Shown: piece by piece, positions 62,403 through 64,000 of the stretch
How the letters are laid out: each line of letters starts with the position of its first letter
Position numbering within the stretch: the stretch's first letter is position 1
Source of the DNA: Corynebacterium flavescens
GTDB lineage: Bacteria > Actinomycetota > Actinomycetes > Mycobacteriales > Mycobacteriaceae
Assembly: GCF_008693105.1 (NCBI RefSeq)
Contig: NZ_VXKK01000026.1
Location: 233,760 to 297,759 of the forward strand
Length of the DNA: 64,000 bases
Direction: 5' to 3'
Program-made: the position numbers and the translations under genes
The notes under the pieces: generated by a model
Databases searched by the model: none
Seen by the model: the letters and a program-made list of their open reading frames with translations, nothing else
Told to the model about the DNA's origin: nothing

Positions 62403-63233
62403 TTAACTAGCCTTCTTTTCAATGGTTTTTGCTGCGCGGGCGTCGGCGAAGATGAGCAAGGCCACGACCAGCGCGCCCAAGGCCATGATCGCGAATACAA
62501 GTCCCGTGCTGGCATCCTGGTCACTACCGAAGGGCCACAGAGGACGAAGGGATCCCAGCATGAAGCCGGCCATTGCCGCCAAAGTAGGCGTCCGCTTGTG
62601 CTCCAGCAGATAGTTCAAGACCTTGACAAACGCGGCGAGTCCGCAGATGGCGCCGAGGAAGAATACGCCGATAATGGCGAAATTACGCTCGGAGACAGCA
62701 GTAATAATGGGGGCATATAGCCCCAGCGTCAGCAGGATAAGGGAACCGGAGACTCCCGGCATGATGAGCGCACAGACCGCAATGGCGGCAGCGAAGAAGA
62801 TGACGATGAAGCTCGGGTTTTCTTTGGGTTCGGAGATATAGCCTGTGAGCAGGAAGAAGCTTATTGCGGCGAGGATGAAAGCGATGATGGCCTGGCGGGA
62901 GGTGCGGTCAGCAGCGCTGAGCATCGAGAACGGAACGAAGATGGATACCGCCACCATGCCAAAGAAAAGTGCATTGGAGACCGACACCTGGTTTTCCACA
63001 AAGGCGGAGAGGATGGAAGAAAATCCGAAGACAGCGGCGAAAATTCCTACGGCGACTGAGGCCAGAAACCCCCACTCAACCTGCTTGAAACGCCCCGAGA
63101 TGAGCCAGTTCGCGTTTCTTAGGGCGCGTTCGTAGATGCCGATGATGAGTGCGACCGTGCCTCCAGAGATGCCGGGGACTAGCTCGGCCATGCCGATGAT
63201 CGCGCCGCGAAGGGCGTTGAGAATATAATGCAT
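62403..63233 (-). CDS. DUF368 polyprenyl-phosphate transporter (PopT-like)
   Basis: A 276-aa protein with about nine hydrophobic segments. The N-terminus GAIIGMAELVPGISGGTVALIIGIYE is the DUF368 signature, with a repeated MPGVSGSLILLTLGLY in the middle. DUF368 members were recently shown to carry undecaprenyl phosphate back across the membrane for cell-wall synthesis; in mycolata the lipid would be decaprenyl phosphate. It lies four bases upstream of the amino-acid transporter genes on the same strand. Confidence 0.85.
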   Translation of the reverse strand: MHYILNALRGAIIGMAELVPGISGGTVALIIGIYERALRNANWLISGRFKQVEWGFLASVAVGIFAAVFGFSSILSAFVENQVSVSNALFFGMVAVSIFVPFSMLSAADRTSRQAIIAFILAAISFFLLTGYISEPKENPSFIVIFFAAAIAVCALIMPGVSGSLILLTLGLYAPIITAVSERNFAIIGVFFLGAICGLAAFVKVLNYLLEHKRTPTLAAMAGFMLGSLRPLWPFGSDQDASTGLVFAIMALGALVVALLIFADARAAKTIEKKAS

Positions 63234-63488
63234 ATTTCCGAAACTAATAGGTAAATGGGGTCTAAACGGGGTGCCGTGCCGAGCTTTCCTCTCAGATATA
63301 GGAACACCGTGCTGAGGGGGACACCCGCCAACCAGCGGTAGCGCTATGAATAATGCCGACCTCGCCCTTGCCCAAACACGGAATGAGACGGGGGGGAGAG
63401 ACTGAGGGAACTATGCAGCGTGCGCACCCGATAGTCCTTTATTGTTTCACCCAACGTCCGAGACTGCAAATATGCATCGACGTGCGGG

Positions 63489-63873
63489 TTATGCGGAAAC
63501 CTGCACCTGTTCCTCCGCGCTTTCTGGCACGCTGGCGCCGGTAGGAGGGGTACTCAGCGAGCTTTGAGCAACGACGATGCGGTGCATAGCTGCTTCTAGA
63601 GGCCCGCGGCGATAGCGTGCTTTCCACGCCGTCGCCCCCGCCGAGCCAACCACCACGCTCCAGCCCAAGGCGCTCGGGCTCCCCTCGCCTTGCAAGGAAG
63701 CCGAGGCGGAGGTGGAGGCGGAGACGGAGGCAGAGCTTTGCGCTGCAGTTTCCGAGGGATCAAAGGGGACGAAAGCCCCATAGACCCACGCCGCTGAGAG
63801 GACGTGCGCGACATAGAGCGTCAGCGCCATGGAACCGAAAGCCTTGAAAGGGGTGAGTACGAAGGAAAGACCT
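63489..63873 (-). pseudogene. C-terminal remnant of a DUF418-like membrane protein
   Basis: The last part of a multi-helix membrane protein: TPFKAFGSMALTLYVAHVLSAAWVYGAF is the conserved penultimate helix of DUF418/DUF1624-type proteins, and ARYRRGPLEAAMHRIV is their standard ending. A Ser/Ala-rich loop lies between. The 5' part is missing because the IS3-family element begins at 63874; the frame that continues to 63947 is IS sequence. Confidence 0.7.
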
Positions 63874-64000
63874 TGAAGTGCCCCGGGTTTTGTTCCTAGG
63901 CATTTGCCTTGATTTCCATTATTGCCTGTGGCAAGTTCTGCTTCCAAAATTCGGTTTCCACCTCGGCTGGGGTTCGGTATCCCAGGCTTTGGTGGAGCCT
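63874..64000 (-). mobile_element. IS3-family element, right end, runs off window
   Basis: TGAAGTGCCCCGGG at 63874-63887 is a plausible terminal inverted repeat beginning TG. A transposase C-terminus follows on the minus strand at 63896-64000. CCT (63871-63873) may be the 3-bp target duplicate. The element continues beyond the window. Confidence 0.75.
63896..64000 (-). CDS. IS3-family transposase OrfB, C-terminal part
   Basis: Thirty-four codons open at the window edge and ending TAG at 63896-63898. RLHQSLGYRTPAEVETEFW is the conserved end of IS3-family rve-domain transposases (xxHxSLGYxTPAE). The rest of the gene lies outside the window. Confidence 0.85.
   Translation of the reverse strand, partial: RLHQSLGYRTPAEVETEFWKQNLPQAIMEIKANA

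Noticed and set aside
1..64000. CRISPR array
   Set aside because: No set of regularly spaced direct repeats and no cas genes were seen.

Overview
The window is a piece of a mycolate-containing actinobacterium, almost certainly a Corynebacterium. It has moderately high GC, a trehalose corynomycolyltransferase of the antigen 85 type, an IclR regulator (LtbR-like) divergent from leuCD, a two-domain MutT1, a chromosomal MksBEFG/Wadjet locus, and a DtxR-box-like site in front of an iron ABC cassette. The species cannot be named from sequence reading alone.

Left part (about 1-26.6 kb) is a dense defence island. After a recombinase-like fragment and about 1 kb without a convincing gene comes a tightly overlapping, one-direction run of seven genes (1191-12125): hsdM, hsdS, a HEPN (Ymh/TIGR02391) protein, hsdR, a YgjP/DUF45-type metallohydrolase, an OLD-family ATPase-nuclease and a small UvrD-like helicase. 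This reads as a Type I restriction system with three accessory functions, two of them Gabija-like, wired into one transcript. It is followed by a DUF5655-type nuclease with an apparently leaderless promoter, an ApeA-like HEPN protein, a YefM-YoeB toxin-antitoxin pair (minus strand), and a complete JetABCD (MksFEBG, Wadjet type I) anti-plasmid condensin operon (minus strand). Next is a poorly characterised minus-strand cluster (XRE-like regulator, 191-aa protein, an unannotated frame, a probably frameshifted DUF3800-like protein), then a 653-aa alpha/beta hydrolase with a hydrophobic central segment and a lysine-rich tail.

Middle part (26.7-45 kb) is mixed metabolism and cell envelope: Fe-siderophore ABC transporter, class I aldolase, META lipoprotein, a coiled-coil hypothetical protein, tRNA-Glu with two downstream terminators, an HNH (DUF222) endonuclease, an IS256-family remnant, a possible 16-codon mini-gene with its own terminator, a mycolyltransferase, an SDR dehydrogenase, two adjacent YhgE/Pip envelope proteins, a lipoprotein, a histidine-rich metal-binding protein, a secreted trypsin-like protease and an HD hydrolase.

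Right part (45-64 kb) is conserved core: ltbR/leuC/leuD, mutT1, gpsA, ddl, a DUF3515 protein, thiL, ung, a DAK2/FakA-like protein, recG, a biotinyl carrier protein, rsmD, coaD, a TauE/SafE permease, an amino-acid ABC transporter, and a DUF368 polyprenyl-phosphate transporter candidate. The window closes with the C-terminal remnant of a membrane (DUF418-like) protein cut by an IS3-family element that runs off the end.
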